A stretch of DNA of 60,433 nucleotides, taken from positions 1 through 60,433 of the forward strand of contig JAFZBK010000013.1 of NCBI GenBank assembly GCA_017561825.1, read 5' to 3'. Positions 7,859 to 17,142 of the stretch are shown in pieces; positions within the stretch are counted from its first letter, which is position 1; every line of letters begins with the position of its first letter. A model generated the notes under the pieces. The model ran no database searches, had not been told where the DNA came from, and was given only the letters and a program-made list of their open reading frames with translations. The stretch is from Prevotella sp. (lineage in GTDB: Bacteria > Bacteroidota > Bacteroidia > Bacteroidales > Bacteroidaceae). A program made the translations under genes and the position numbers.

Positions 7859-8626
7859 CTATACAGCAGTTTCCTTCGGACTCCGCTTATCGCGCTTATA
7901 GCTGCGGTACTCATCCAAAGGAATCTCGATATTCGGTTCTTCCAGCTTCCCTTCACGGGGGAGCTGGAATTTCATATATTTGATGTTAAGACCACGATCA
8001 ATCCACATGGACTCGTAATATGTCTGGATGCTACGAGGAAGGAGGAACACCTCTTGCTCTGCCCCGCCATACAGATCATTGGTATGAGCCATGAGGGGAA
8101 GATTGTTCTTCTCCACCACAAAAGAAGTATAGGTAAAGAGGAAGTTTGAGTCGGTCTTCAGGTGGATGATTCCCTCATTCACTAAGAAACGGCGGTATCG
8201 TTCCAGGAAATAAGTAGAGGTGAGTCGTTTCCGTGGGTTCTTCATCTGCGGATCACTGAAGGTTAGCCAGATCTCCTGAACCTCGTCCTTATCAAAGAAA
8301 CGGTCGATGATCTCGATATTGGTCCGCAGGAAAGCCACATTCTTCAATCCTTCGTTCAGGGCCTGCGTTGCCCCAGTCCACATTCGTGCACCTTTGATAT
8401 CCACCCCGATGAAGTTGATGTCAGGAAACAGTTTGGCCAGTCCTACGGTATATTCCCCCTTTCCGCAACCCAACTCGAGAACAATAGGATGATCATTATG
8501 GAAGTACTGCTCCCGCCAGTGACCTTTCATGTCAAACGGCACATTGTCAACCACAGAGAACGGGTATTGAAACACGTTCTCATAACGCTCCATATCAGCG
8601 AACTTTGCCAGCTTTCCTTTTCCCAT
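7859..8626 (-). CDS. trmB: tRNA (guanine-N7)-methyltransferase
   Basis: SAM-dependent methyltransferase of 255 aa that makes m7G46 in tRNA. It has the SAM motif [15 protein letters not shown], the acidic VDIKGAR stretch, and the substrate stretch [13 protein letters not shown] (family FPDPWPKxRH region). The Bacteroidota form has an N-terminal extension, seen here. It is expressed from a minus-strand promoter carrying part of the conserved promoter module (8656-8705). Confidence 0.93.
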   Translation of the reverse strand: MGKGKLAKFADMERYENVFQYPFSVVDNVPFDMKGHWREQYFHNDHPIVLELGCGKGEYTVGLAKLFPDINFIGVDIKGARMWTGATQALNEGLKNVAFLRTNIEIIDRFFDKDEVQEIWLTFSDPQMKNPRKRLTSTYFLERYRRFLVNEGIIHLKTDSNFLFTYTSFVVEKNNLPLMAHTNDLYGGAEQEVFLLPRSIQTYYESMWIDRGLNIKYMKFQLPREGKLEEPNIEIPLDEYRSYKRDKRSPKETAV

Positions 8627-8655
8627 ACCTTCCTTTTATATATAACTTTTCTGCT

Positions 8656-8705
8656 GCAAAGTTACGATTAAGTGAGCGAAAAACCAAAAAAAAACAATTC
8701 GTTTC
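8656..8705 (-). promoter_or_regulatory. Conserved promoter module, copy E (right half)
   Basis: On the minus strand TTTGG, then TTTTTCGCTCACTTAATCG, then TAACTTTG (8657-8664). The spacer is nearly identical to that upstream of the MATE gene. Only the promoter half of the module is present. Confidence 0.65.
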
Positions 8706-8729
8706 TCATTCCCCCTCCTCATGGAGGGG

Positions 8730-10343
8730 TTAGGGGTGGCTCAGTTCCTGGATTCTCGCATCGAAATCCTTGGCTCCTCCTTTCTCTCCAAACACCTTTC
8801 CCAACAATCGGGCACGTCGGTTCGTGATGGTCTGCGGAGACTCTCCAATCAAAGTAGCAATCTCAGTAGGAATGAAGCGGAGTTTGATCAGCATGCAGAT
8901 GCGGATATCTCTTTCGGTAAGCAACCCGTTTTTGTTGACGGTAGGCAGGAACTCTGGCAGGATGCGGTTCATCAGTTCATAGAGATCCTTCCACGACTCA
9001 TCATCAGGTGTCTTACCGCGGTCGGACAGACGATGGAAATAATGAACGGTCTCATCATTGAGTAAGGTATCCATTAATGAGAGGTCAGCTGGTGTTTCCG
9101 GTTCTTTCTGCTCTTCACTCAGTTCGTTCTGCAGATCCTTGATTCTTGCCAGCACCTCACGGTAGTCTTTCATCTTTCTGCGGTGATAATGGTAGAAAGT
9201 GCCGATGATGATAGCCATGACGACAATGATACCGATCAGTAAGGAGAGGTTCCGATAAAGGCGATGCTGCACCACCCGGTGGTCGTACTCCTTCTGCAAG
9301 GTGGCGATGGTCTCTGCCTTATCGTTCACACGAATGTTCTGGTATAGTTTGTTCAGGTGCTCACTTAAGTCGAGTGCCCGCCATTCCTCATGCGACCTGT
9401 AGTAATTCACCAGTTTCTCATAAGCCTCGATTTGTACATGAGCATTCGTGGTGTTCAACGACTCAAACCAATAATCGGTGGCCTCCTTCATATTCCCTTC
9501 CGCTTCCATGAGATCGCCCATCCGCTTGGCGGCATAGTCATTGGGGAATGCCTCCAAAGCCCGCATCAGGAATTTCTTTCCCTTGATGGTGTCTCTCTCC
9601 TCCAAGGCTTCACAACCAAAGCTGACCAATAGATCAGACTTCACTTGTCCTTCGGTATCGAACAGGATAGGCTTAGCCTGTGCAATATACACTTTCGCAC
9701 TATCCAACTGTCCATGCTGGATATGTGCCCGAATCAGTTTGTTCAAGCTCGCAGCCATCCTTGTATGACTGTTCATTTCCTTGGCACAAGCAAGGGCTCG
9801 CTGATGGTTGACAAGCATCAGCTCATGACAGTTTGCTGCCTCGTTCAGGTTACCGATGGCATCATACACATCATATCGAAATACCTCGTCGTTGATATTA
9901 GATGACATCTCTTCTGCCTGTTTCAGACAAACCACCGCATCTGTCCAACGACCGTTGCTCTGATGGGTGATGCCGAGGTGAAGCAACGACTTGGCCAGAT
10001 GTGTTTTGTCTTTTATCTTCTGGTAATAAGCCACACTGTTGGCAATCAGGGAGTCGTTGCGAATCTCCAGTCCTATCTTATGAATGGCAGTGGTATAGAG
10101 AAGTCCGAATAGGGCAATATCACCTTTTGACTCCAGACGCGTCTTTTCCATATTTCCAACAAAGCCACCTAATTGATCTTCCTGAGCAACCTCCATGTTA
10201 TAGATGAGTTGCATGGCCTTGTTGGGATCCTGGTCTATGATCTTTTCCGCTTGTAATAAAACAGCGTGGTTGTCAGGTTGCTTTTGAGAGCAACCCGACA
10301 ACACACAAATGGTGAATAGAGTAATGATAGTATAGTATTTCAT
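8730..10343 (-). CDS. TPR lipoprotein with a cytoplasmic HTH-like tail
   Basis: Protein of 537 aa. The lipobox is LSGC (Cys18). Helical TPR-like repeats fill residues about 25-350, then a single transmembrane helix (SLLIGIIVVMAIIIGTFYHY), a coiled-coil stretch, and a C-terminal LuxR-like HTH containing ERDIRICMLI and PTEIATLIGESPQTITNRR. This layout is a known Bacteroidota type of membrane-bound regulator linking periplasmic or surface TPRs to DNA. The target is unknown. It starts 6 bp after the small TonB-domain gene behind an AGGAGG ribosome site, so the two form one operon. Confidence 0.8.
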   Translation of the reverse strand: MKYYTIITLFTICVLSGCSQKQPDNHAVLLQAEKIIDQDPNKAMQLIYNMEVAQEDQLGGFVGNMEKTRLESKGDIALFGLLYTTAIHKIGLEIRNDSLIANSVAYYQKIKDKTHLAKSLLHLGITHQSNGRWTDAVVCLKQAEEMSSNINDEVFRYDVYDAIGNLNEAANCHELMLVNHQRALACAKEMNSHTRMAASLNKLIRAHIQHGQLDSAKVYIAQAKPILFDTEGQVKSDLLVSFGCEALEERDTIKGKKFLMRALEAFPNDYAAKRMGDLMEAEGNMKEATDYWFESLNTTNAHVQIEAYEKLVNYYRSHEEWRALDLSEHLNKLYQNIRVNDKAETIATLQKEYDHRVVQHRLYRNLSLLIGIIVVMAIIIGTFYHYHRRKMKDYREVLARIKDLQNELSEEQKEPETPADLSLMDTLLNDETVHYFHRLSDRGKTPDDESWKDLYELMNRILPEFLPTVNKNGLLTERDIRICMLIKLRFIPTEIATLIGESPQTITNRRARLLGKVFGEKGGAKDFDARIQELSHP

Positions 10344-10348
10344 TCCTC

Positions 10349-10753
10349 CTAATTGAGACTGAACGAGATTGGGAGGGTGTATTTCACACGTACCACCTTG
10401 CCATTCTGCTTACCCGGCTTCCAGTTAGGCATCGCTTTCACAATACGAACTGCCTCTTCATCCAAAGAAGGGAATACCGACTTGACCGTCTCCACATTAC
10501 TGATGGAACCGTCCTTCTCCACAACGAAGGTAACGAGCACTCTACCTGAGATCTTTTTCTCTTGGGCATCCTTCGGATAAGTAACGTTTTCTTGTAAGAA
10601 AGAAAGCATTGCCTGCATACCACCAGGGTACTGCGGCATCTCTTCCACCACATCAAAAACATCCTTTGGTGCAGTGTTTCCTTTCTGCTCCTGCGCTTGG
10701 GCGCTGAGTGTCATCATACAGGCTGCAATAGCCATCATTAAAATCCTTTTCAT
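10349..10753 (-). CDS. Small TonB C-terminal domain protein
   Basis: Exported protein of 134 aa. The signal peptide ends ALSAQAQ-like (TLSAQAQ). The mature part is almost only a TonB C-terminal fold: a PQYPGGMQAMLSFL stretch, then YPKDAQEKKISGRVLV, and NWKPGKQNGKVVRVKYT. There is no N-terminal anchor or Pro-rich linker, so it is not a classic energy transducer. It may bind a TonB box or act with the regulator encoded downstream. Confidence 0.85.
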   Translation of the reverse strand: MKRILMMAIAACMMTLSAQAQEQKGNTAPKDVFDVVEEMPQYPGGMQAMLSFLQENVTYPKDAQEKKISGRVLVTFVVEKDGSISNVETVKSVFPSLDEEAVRIVKAMPNWKPGKQNGKVVRVKYTLPISFSLN

Positions 10754-10846
10754 TTTCCTATTGTTTTTAGTTAGAAATTCCCCACGGTCTTTCCGCAGGA
10801 GGTAACGTTACGAGTCCGGATCTCGCTGTTTCCGTCGGCAAAAGTA
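10754..10846 (-). promoter_or_regulatory. Promoter and structured leader of the TonB-domain gene
   Basis: The -7 box is TACTTTTG on the minus strand (plus 10839-10846), with TTTGG in the -33 region (near 10867). The leader of about 80 nt can fold CGAG/CTCG, the palindrome GTAACGTTAC, and CGG/CCG hairpins. No known riboswitch was recognised. Confidence 0.5.
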
Positions 10847-10920
10847 GGGAAATCCTGAATACGCTCCAAAGAAATCATTACATTTAATTACACAAGAGAA
10901 GAAAAAGATTACACAATACT

Positions 10921-10946
10921 AAAAGAGGGCACTTTTCAGCGCCCTC
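10921..10946 (-). terminator. Intrinsic terminator of ilvE
   Basis: Stem GAGGGC/GCCCTC (10925-10930 with 10941-10946), followed on the minus strand by TTTT, 11 bp after the ilvE stop. Confidence 0.8.
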
Positions 10947-10956
10947 TCCTTATTGT

Positions 10957-11973
10957 TTAATCGATCACAACCGTTGTCCATCCATGCTTGTCTTCGATCG
11001 TGCCGTACTGAATACCGCGCAGCGTATCGAAGAGTTTCTTGGACTTCGGACCCGGTTCCGGACCAAAGTCATAACGCTTGCCTGTATCAAGATCGTCGAT
11101 ATAGGATATCGGACTGATCACTGCGGCTGTTCCACAAGCACCTGCCTCCTCGAAGGTCTCCAGTTCTTCCTCAGGAATAGGACGACGCTCCACCTTCATG
11201 CCCAGATCTTCTGCCACCTGCATCAGACTCTTATTGGTGATGGAAGGCAGAATGGAGGTTGACTTCGGAGTAACATAGGTATTGCCTTTGATTCCGAAGA
11301 AGTTGGCTGCACCGCACTCATCTATGTATTTCTTCTCCTTGGCATCAAGATAGAACTCGCAAGCGTAGCCTTTCTCATGTGCCAAATTGTTAGCGAAGAG
11401 ACTGGCGGCATAGTTACCACCCACCTTATATTTACCTGTTCCAAGAGGAGCGGAGCGGTCGAAATCACGAACGATGACATAGGGATTGCTGGAGAATCCA
11501 CCCTTGAAGTACGGACCTACTGGTGTTACGAAGATCAAGAACATGTATTCCTTGGCTGGATGAACACCTACCTGGGCACTCGTACCGATGAGCAACGGAC
11601 GAAGATACAATGTAGCCCCACTCTCATAGGTAGGAATCCACTCCTGATTCAGGCGCACCACCTTCTTGGCCATCTCCACAAACAATTCAGTAGGAACCTC
11701 TGGCATCATGATTCCACGACAAGTACTCTGCAGACGGGCGGCATTCTCTTCGACACGGAACAGACGTACCTTACCGTCAGGACAGCGGTAAGCCTTCAGT
11801 CCTTCGAAAGCCTCCTGTCCATAATGCAGGCAGGTAGCAGCCATGTGCAGTTTCAGATACTCATCGGAGCAAACCTCTATCTCGCCCCACTTACCGTCGC
11901 GATAGTAGCAACGTACGTTGTAGTCAGTCGGCATATAGCCAAACGACAGACTCGACCAATCAATATTCTTCAT
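10957..11973 (-). CDS. ilvE: Branched-chain amino acid aminotransferase
   Basis: PLP class IV aminotransferase of 338 aa for the last step of Leu, Ile and Val synthesis. The PLP-lysine lies in GTGKYKVGGNYAAS. The C-terminal EAGACGTAAVISPI stretch binds the PLP phosphate. Substrate residues around GQEAFEGLKAYR are typical. It is monocistronic, with its own -7 box at 11998-12005 and a terminator. Confidence 0.95.
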   Translation of the reverse strand: MKNIDWSSLSFGYMPTDYNVRCYYRDGKWGEIEVCSDEYLKLHMAATCLHYGQEAFEGLKAYRCPDGKVRLFRVEENAARLQSTCRGIMMPEVPTELFVEMAKKVVRLNQEWIPTYESGATLYLRPLLIGTSAQVGVHPAKEYMFLIFVTPVGPYFKGGFSSNPYVIVRDFDRSAPLGTGKYKVGGNYAASLFANNLAHEKGYACEFYLDAKEKKYIDECGAANFFGIKGNTYVTPKSTSILPSITNKSLMQVAEDLGMKVERRPIPEEELETFEEAGACGTAAVISPISYIDDLDTGKRYDFGPEPGPKSKKLFDTLRGIQYGTIEDKHGWTTVVID

Positions 11974-11997
11974 ATTATCCTAATTAAATGAGATGCG

Positions 11998-12005
11998 CAA
12001 AAGTA
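11998..12005 (-). promoter_or_regulatory. -7 box for ilvE
   Basis: TACTTTTG on the minus strand, about 25 nt upstream of the start codon. Confidence 0.6.
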
Positions 12006-12044
12006 CGCATATTTGTTGAGAACGCCAAACTTTTTTCGAAAAAC

Positions 12045-12236
12045 CTACTTTGCAGCAAGGATTTTCTTGATTTCTTCATCGGTCTTGGTCAGTTTCTCCT
12101 TACAAAGACGGATGAGTTCCTGGGCACGTTTCAACTGTTCCGACATCTGGTCGATGTCGAGTTCATCGCTCTCCATCTTTTGCACGATGGCCTGCAGTTC
12201 AGCAAAGGCTTCTTCGTATTTTTTATTCTCTATCAT
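12045..12236 (-). CDS. xseB: Exonuclease VII small subunit
   Basis: Helical hairpin protein of 63 aa. YEEAFAELQAIVQKMESDEL is the XseB signature. It assembles with XseA to degrade single-stranded DNA. The start MIENKKYEEA at 12236 fits the family better than an in-frame ATG at 12260. It follows xseA in the same operon. Confidence 0.93.
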   Translation of the reverse strand: MIENKKYEEAFAELQAIVQKMESDELDIDQMSEQLKRAQELIRLCKEKLTKTDEEIKKILAAK

Positions 12237-12254
12237 ATCGTTGAAGGTTATAAT

Positions 12255-12292
12255 TATCAATAACTAGTGGTACTAGTAATACTAGTGTTACT
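12255..12292. repeat. Short ACTAGT tandem repeat between xseA and xseB
   Basis: ACTAGT recurs three times at 9-10 bp spacing in the 54-bp spacer. It belongs to the same class of short spacer repeats seen elsewhere in the window. Confidence 0.6.
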
Positions 12293-13562
12293 ATCTAGGC
12301 AATATCTTGGAGCGAACGCTTCCATTGGCAACACGTGTTTCTATCTCATCCCCGGCATGCAAAGTTGCAACATCCTTCACCACCTTACCTTCATGCAGCG
12401 TGATACTGTAGCCACGATGAAGGAGGAGAGAAGGATCAAGGTTCCTCACCCGCTCAGAGATGAGTTGGATACGATGTTGCTCTGTTACCAACCGACGTTC
12501 AAGAAGCATAATCATCTTCTCCTGGAAAGCATCTATTTTGGCTTCCTGACGGGTTTTGGCCACTGAGAACAGTCGTGGTATAGCCTCGGAAACCATCGAG
12601 AGTTGTGTTTGGAGTAACGAGAGTTTCTGCTGCGCATAGCGGGTAATGCGCTCCTGGGCGATGTTCAAGACATCCAGAACTTCATTCAGGTGGTCGATAA
12701 GAAAAGCTGCTGCAGCAGTTGGCGTTTTTACTCTTGTATGCGAGACCATGTCGAGAATACTCTCGTCGCGTTCATGTCCGATACCAGTTATAATAGGTAA
12801 GGGGAAGTTCGCCACGTTCTCTGCCAATGCCAGTGTATCGAACCCCGACAGATCTGCCGTAGCTCCGCCACCACGGATGATGACGACACAGTCGAATGGA
12901 GAATTGGTCATTGATGTTTGATAGATCTTTTCCAAAGCGGCGATGATGCTCTGCTCCACCCCCTCGCCCTGCATCACAGCAGGAAAGAGTTGGGTCTGGA
13001 ACTGAAATCCGTATTCGTTATTCTCCAATTGGTTGACAAAATCGCCATAGCCAGCCGCATTCGCACTGCTGATTACTGCTATTCGCTGTGCAAACAAAGG
13101 AAGAACAAGTTCTTTCTGAAGATCAAAGACGCCCTCTTCTTTCAACCGACGGATAATCTCTTGTCGTTTCCGGGCCATGTCGCCCATCGTATAAGTGGGA
13201 TCAATATCAGTAACAATCCATGAAAAACCATAGGTTTCATGAAACTGCGCGTACACCTGAAGCAACACTTTCATGCCTGCATGGAGTTGCTGACCAGTTT
13301 CCTTTTCGAAATGCGGACGAAGCAGTTGCCACGATGACTGCCAGCACTTGGCGGAAGCCTGTGCGATAGGCGTATTCTCGTACCTACGCCCTCTCTTGCT
13401 GTCATCCGACCTATCATACTGCACCAACTGCATGTAGCAATGACCCCGCACCTCGCGCACCTCCGACAGTTCCGCCTCCACCCAGTATTCCTGATGAAGT
13501 TCCTCCTCTATCGTCTCTCGTACGAGTGAGTTCAGTTCATAGAGTGTTAACGCTTTTTCCAT
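12291..13562 (-). CDS. xseA: Exonuclease VII large subunit
   Basis: Catalytic subunit of 423 aa. An N-terminal OB fold (YWVEAELSEVREVRGHCYMQL) is followed by the exonuclease VII large domain with VIIRGGGATADLSGFD and ITGIGHERDESILD, then a coiled-coil and a small C-terminal domain. With XseB it cuts single-stranded DNA from both ends to short oligonucleotides. It starts 3 bp after the subtilase stop. Confidence 0.95.
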   Translation of the reverse strand: MEKALTLYELNSLVRETIEEELHQEYWVEAELSEVREVRGHCYMQLVQYDRSDDSKRGRRYENTPIAQASAKCWQSSWQLLRPHFEKETGQQLHAGMKVLLQVYAQFHETYGFSWIVTDIDPTYTMGDMARKRQEIIRRLKEEGVFDLQKELVLPLFAQRIAVISSANAAGYGDFVNQLENNEYGFQFQTQLFPAVMQGEGVEQSIIAALEKIYQTSMTNSPFDCVVIIRGGGATADLSGFDTLALAENVANFPLPIITGIGHERDESILDMVSHTRVKTPTAAAAFLIDHLNEVLDVLNIAQERITRYAQQKLSLLQTQLSMVSEAIPRLFSVAKTRQEAKIDAFQEKMIMLLERRLVTEQHRIQLISERVRNLDPSLLLHRGYSITLHEGKVVKDVATLHAGDEIETRVANGSVRSKILPR

Positions 13563-13565
13563 CGG

Positions 13566-14972
13566 CTAATCCCCCTTTCGTGTTTCCTTATTATAGATAG
13601 ACCAGAAATCGGGTATCCCATAACCATAGATATTATCCGGACAGTTGGCACGGTTTCCACCGTTCCTCACCATCTCCATAATCTCCAAAGCCGTCTTGTT
13701 GGGGAAGGCCTGCCACAGACAGGCAATCATTCCCGCCACTAAAGGAGCAGAGAAGGATGTTCCTATGTCCTTACTAATGATGCCACGACCAGTAATGACT
13801 GATGTAGGACTGCCCATGGCCATCACATCAGGCTTCACCCTTCCGTCTGCTGTAGGACCGATAGAACTGAAGGCCGCATTGTTTCCATTGGCACTTACCG
13901 CACCCACAGTGATGATGTCCATAGCATCTGCAGGTACATTGATCTTTTTCCATGTACCCATGCCATCGTTTCCTGCACTATTTACCAAGATGATGCCTTT
14001 TCGGGCCAGCATCGAGGCCGTTCGGGATATCATCGTAGAAAGACCGTCCAACTGACAATAGTCGTAGTTCTGTGAAGGATCATCGAAATGATGATAGCCC
14101 AACGAACTGTTGATAATATCTACGCCTGCACTATCGGCAAACTCCACCGCTGCTGCCCAATAATCCTCTTCTGCCATCGTCTCCGTCTGGGTATCCTCGC
14201 ACCGCAGAAGCCAGTAGGCAGCATCAGGTGCTGTACCCATGAACATTCCCGGTTCGTTGGCTGCCATGGTGGAGAGAACCATTGTTCCGTGATCAATGCC
14301 ATGGAAGATGCTCTCCTGGTTTACAGGTAGGGTGAAGTCAGCAAAGCCAAGTTGTCTAACCTTAGTGATGGCAGGTATCACATCCGCATTCATGAAACCG
14401 CCATCGAGAATGGCGATCACCATACCCTTGCCACGGAAGCCATGACGGTGCATACGGTTACCGCCCAGCATCTCCAACTGATCGTATGTCACACCATCGG
14501 GGTTATTATCGATATTGTCCCATTTGTTGAATTCCGTATGATAAGTCGTTCGTGGTCGCTTACGTTCAATGGAATCGGGCGATACCCAAACTCTTCGCAC
14601 ATCCTTGACAAAGGGGAACTTACCCACCTCCTTCATCACATCTTGTTTCTTGGTAAAGACCAGCAAGGTGTTGTTCCATTTGCTTTTGGAAACCACTTCC
14701 ACTCCTTCGGTTGCTATGGATGTTACATAACGAGGATTCAAAGGTAGGTCAGTACTGTCAATAGGTAGATGCTGTCTACATCGCCTTTCTATCGCTCTCG
14801 TCGAGAGGAATTCTTCTGGACGATCCGTTGTGAATGGCGTTCCCTGCTTATCCGTCAGCGATACGCGGAACATATAGCACTTGCCGCCCGGATATTTAAC
14901 TCGGTCAGTACCTCGTGCCATCAACATCGTTGCGGATAACAGGAGTAGGATTATGCTTAAGCAACGCCTCAT
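13566..14972 (-). CDS. Exported subtilisin-like serine protease
   Basis: S8 family protease of 468 aa. A signal peptide (MRRCLSIILLLLSATMLMARG) is followed by a propeptide-like region to about residue 160, then the triad regions IAILDGGF (Asp), GIDHGTMV (His), VNSAGNDG (oxyanion Asn) and GTSFSAPLVAG (Ser). There is no T9SS sorting domain at the C-terminus, so it should be periplasmic. A TTG codon at 14981 also opens the frame; the ATG at 14972 sits better before the signal peptide. It is first in an operon with xseA and xseB. Confidence 0.9.
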   Translation of the reverse strand: MRRCLSIILLLLSATMLMARGTDRVKYPGGKCYMFRVSLTDKQGTPFTTDRPEEFLSTRAIERRCRQHLPIDSTDLPLNPRYVTSIATEGVEVVSKSKWNNTLLVFTKKQDVMKEVGKFPFVKDVRRVWVSPDSIERKRPRTTYHTEFNKWDNIDNNPDGVTYDQLEMLGGNRMHRHGFRGKGMVIAILDGGFMNADVIPAITKVRQLGFADFTLPVNQESIFHGIDHGTMVLSTMAANEPGMFMGTAPDAAYWLLRCEDTQTETMAEEDYWAAAVEFADSAGVDIINSSLGYHHFDDPSQNYDYCQLDGLSTMISRTASMLARKGIILVNSAGNDGMGTWKKINVPADAMDIITVGAVSANGNNAAFSSIGPTADGRVKPDVMAMGSPTSVITGRGIISKDIGTSFSAPLVAGMIACLWQAFPNKTALEIMEMVRNGGNRANCPDNIYGYGIPDFWSIYNKETRKGD

Positions 14973-15009
14973 CTGTATCAATTCTAACCCATAATTGTCT
15001 TAGATTATG

Positions 15010-15017
15010 CAAAGGTA
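15010..15017 (-). promoter_or_regulatory. -7 box for the subtilase-xseA-xseB operon
   Basis: TACCTTTG on the minus strand, about 38 nt upstream of the start. Confidence 0.6.
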
Positions 15018-15068
15018 CGAAAAATCTGAAAATCTTCCTCTATCATTCTTCTTTTTTAATATAATATC

Positions 15069-15153
15069 GTACCATTGGCTACGCCGAAGGTACTCTCGTT
15101 CGGAAAAACTCAAAATTCTTTTGGTTTTTCGCTCACTTAATTGTACCTTTGCA
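15069..15153 (+). promoter_or_regulatory. Conserved promoter module, copy B
   Basis: GTACC and GGTAC arms flank ATTGGCTACGCCGAA, then CTCGTTCGG, TTTGG and the spacer TCGCTCACTTAATTG before TACCTTTG (15144-15151). The -7 box ends 4 nt before the MATE start codon, so the transcript is probably leaderless. Confidence 0.7.
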
Positions 15154-15155
15154 GT

Positions 15156-16523
15156 ATGGATAATAAGAAAGCTACATTGGAATTGGGAACCAAGCCGGTA
15201 GGAAAGCTACTTATACAGTATGCCACTCCTGCCATCGTGGCTATGACCGCTTCCAGTCTCTATAATATTATCGACCGTGCCTTCATCGGACAAGTGGTAG
15301 GACCAGAAGCTATTGCTGGTCTTGGCATCACCTTTCCATTTATGAACCTGAGTGCAGCATTCGGTGCTGCCGTAGGCGTTGGTTCCTCTACTTGCATTTC
15401 TGTGAAATTAGGTCAGAAAGACTACAAGACTGCCGAGCATTTGTTGGGTAACACCGTAACCCTGAACCTGATTATTGGTTTCTTGTTCATGGTGGTTTGC
15501 ATGATCTTCCTAAACCCTATCCTGCGATTCTTTGGTGCCTCGGATGTCACCTTACCCTATGCCCGTGAGTTCATGCAAGTAATCTTGTTAGGAAACATGA
15601 TTACCCACATGTATTTCGGTATGAACGCAGTGCTCCGTGCAGCTGGGAAACCACGGCATGCCATGTACGCGGTGCTCTTCACCGTGGGAATGAACATCAT
15701 ACTGGTTATTGCATTTGTGTGGTGGCTACGACTTGGAATCCGAGGTGCTGCCATGGCCACCATCACTTCACAGTCAATGGCGTTATGCTGGCAGATGTAT
15801 ATCTTCTCCAACAAAAAGGAACTGCTACATCTGAAACGAGGAATATACAAATTAAAATCCAACCTCGTTAGGAACATTATCAGTATCGGTATCTCACCCT
15901 TCCTGATGAATGCCACCTCATGTATCATCGTCATCTTCATGAACAACCAGTTCGTGCGCTACGGTGGTGATATGGCTGTGGGTGCCTATTCCATTGCCAA
16001 CTCTGTTGTGATGGTATTCTTTATGTTTGTCATCGGCATTACCCAAGGCATGCAGCCCATCGTTGGATATAACTATGGTGCGGAGAGATACGACAGGATG
16101 CTGAAATGTCTGCGGATAGCCATCGCTACAGCCACGGCTATCTTGCTTGTTGGATGGACCGTATCCATGCTCTTCCCACGGCAGATTGCCCGAATATTCA
16201 CCACCGATGCCTACCTGATAGACTTGTCGGCACATGGCATACGGATAGACATGCTGGTGTTCTTTGTGGTAGGTTCACAAGCAGTCATTACCAACTTCTT
16301 CCAATGTATCGGGAAAGTAAAGATATCCATCTTCCTTTCATTATCAAGGCAGCTGATTATGCTGCTGCCCTTGGCCTATATACTCCCTCGCTTCTGGAAC
16401 CTGGATGGTGTATGGTACTCTATGCCCATCAGCGACTTTGCCTCTTGTATGATGACAATCCCGCTGTTGCTGTGGTATCTAAGAAGACTAAAAGTGAATC
16501 GTAAAAGTGAACTATATGAATAA
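15156..16523 (+). CDS. MATE family efflux transporter
   Basis: Inner-membrane protein of 455 aa with about 12 hydrophobic helices in two six-helix MatE halves (first around LIQYATPAIVAMTASSLYNI, second around GISPFLMNATSCIIVIF). These export drugs or metabolites using Na+ or H+. The family-typical N-terminus is MDNKKATLELGTKPVGKLL. The substrate is unknown. It heads a run that continues with the cytidylate-kinase-like gene, which overlaps its end by 8 nt. Confidence 0.92.
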   Translation: MDNKKATLELGTKPVGKLLIQYATPAIVAMTASSLYNIIDRAFIGQVVGPEAIAGLGITFPFMNLSAAFGAAVGVGSSTCISVKLGQKDYKTAEHLLGNTVTLNLIIGFLFMVVCMIFLNPILRFFGASDVTLPYAREFMQVILLGNMITHMYFGMNAVLRAAGKPRHAMYAVLFTVGMNIILVIAFVWWLRLGIRGAAMATITSQSMALCWQMYIFSNKKELLHLKRGIYKLKSNLVRNIISIGISPFLMNATSCIIVIFMNNQFVRYGGDMAVGAYSIANSVVMVFFMFVIGITQGMQPIVGYNYGAERYDRMLKCLRIAIATATAILLVGWTVSMLFPRQIARIFTTDAYLIDLSAHGIRIDMLVFFVVGSQAVITNFFQCIGKVKISIFLSLSRQLIMLLPLAYILPRFWNLDGVWYSMPISDFASCMMTIPLLLWYLRRLKVNRKSELYE

Positions 16524-17136
16524 GGTGATTATTTGCATCGGACGACAATTGGGTTGTGGTGGACATATCATCGCCAAGCTCCTGGCAGAGGATTTCAACT
16601 GTAAGCTCTTCGATAAGGAGTTACTGAACCTCGCAGCCAAGGAAAGCGGTTTCTCAGAGAAGTTCTTCGAACAGAACGATGAACAGAAAGGATTCCTGAA
16701 ATCGCTTTTCCAGAGTCATGGTCGGAGTGTTCTCACAGACAGCATGTATAGTAATCAATTCTCACAAGAGAGTTTGTTCCAGTTTCAGAGCGATGCAATC
16801 AGTAAGGCAGCCCAAGAGGAATCGTGTGTGTTCGTAGGACGCTGCGCTGACTATGTGTTGCGTGACCAAAAGAATATGGTCAGCATCTTTATCACCGCAG
16901 ATATCAATGATCGCATCAAGGCTGTTCAGGAGCGCCATTCCTGCGATGAGGAAACAGCCAGAAGGATTCTGACTCGGAAAGAAAATGCCCGCGCATCCTA
17001 TTATAATTACTACACTGGTAAGAAATGGGGATGTGCTGAGAGTTATGATCTCTGCATCAATTCCAGCATCCTCGGATACGAGGAAACGGAGAGACAGATC
17101 GCTGCATTCATTAGGAAAAGGGTAGTTAATGACTAA
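16516..17136 (+). CDS. Cytidylate kinase-like protein
   Basis: P-loop kinase of the cytidylate-kinase-2 family, 206 aa. The phosphate loop is GRQLGCGGHIIAKLLA, followed later by VFVGRCADYVL and ARASYYNYYTGKKWG. It probably phosphorylates a nucleoside monophosphate, but members of this subfamily are poorly studied and differ from canonical Cmk. A GTG at 16507 could add three residues. It overlaps the MATE gene and is followed after 6 bp by a phosphoesterase. Confidence 0.8.
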   Translation: MNKVIICIGRQLGCGGHIIAKLLAEDFNCKLFDKELLNLAAKESGFSEKFFEQNDEQKGFLKSLFQSHGRSVLTDSMYSNQFSQESLFQFQSDAISKAAQEESCVFVGRCADYVLRDQKNMVSIFITADINDRIKAVQERHSCDEETARRILTRKENARASYYNYYTGKKWGCAESYDLCINSSILGYEETERQIAAFIRKRVVND

Positions 17137-17142
17137 ACCATC

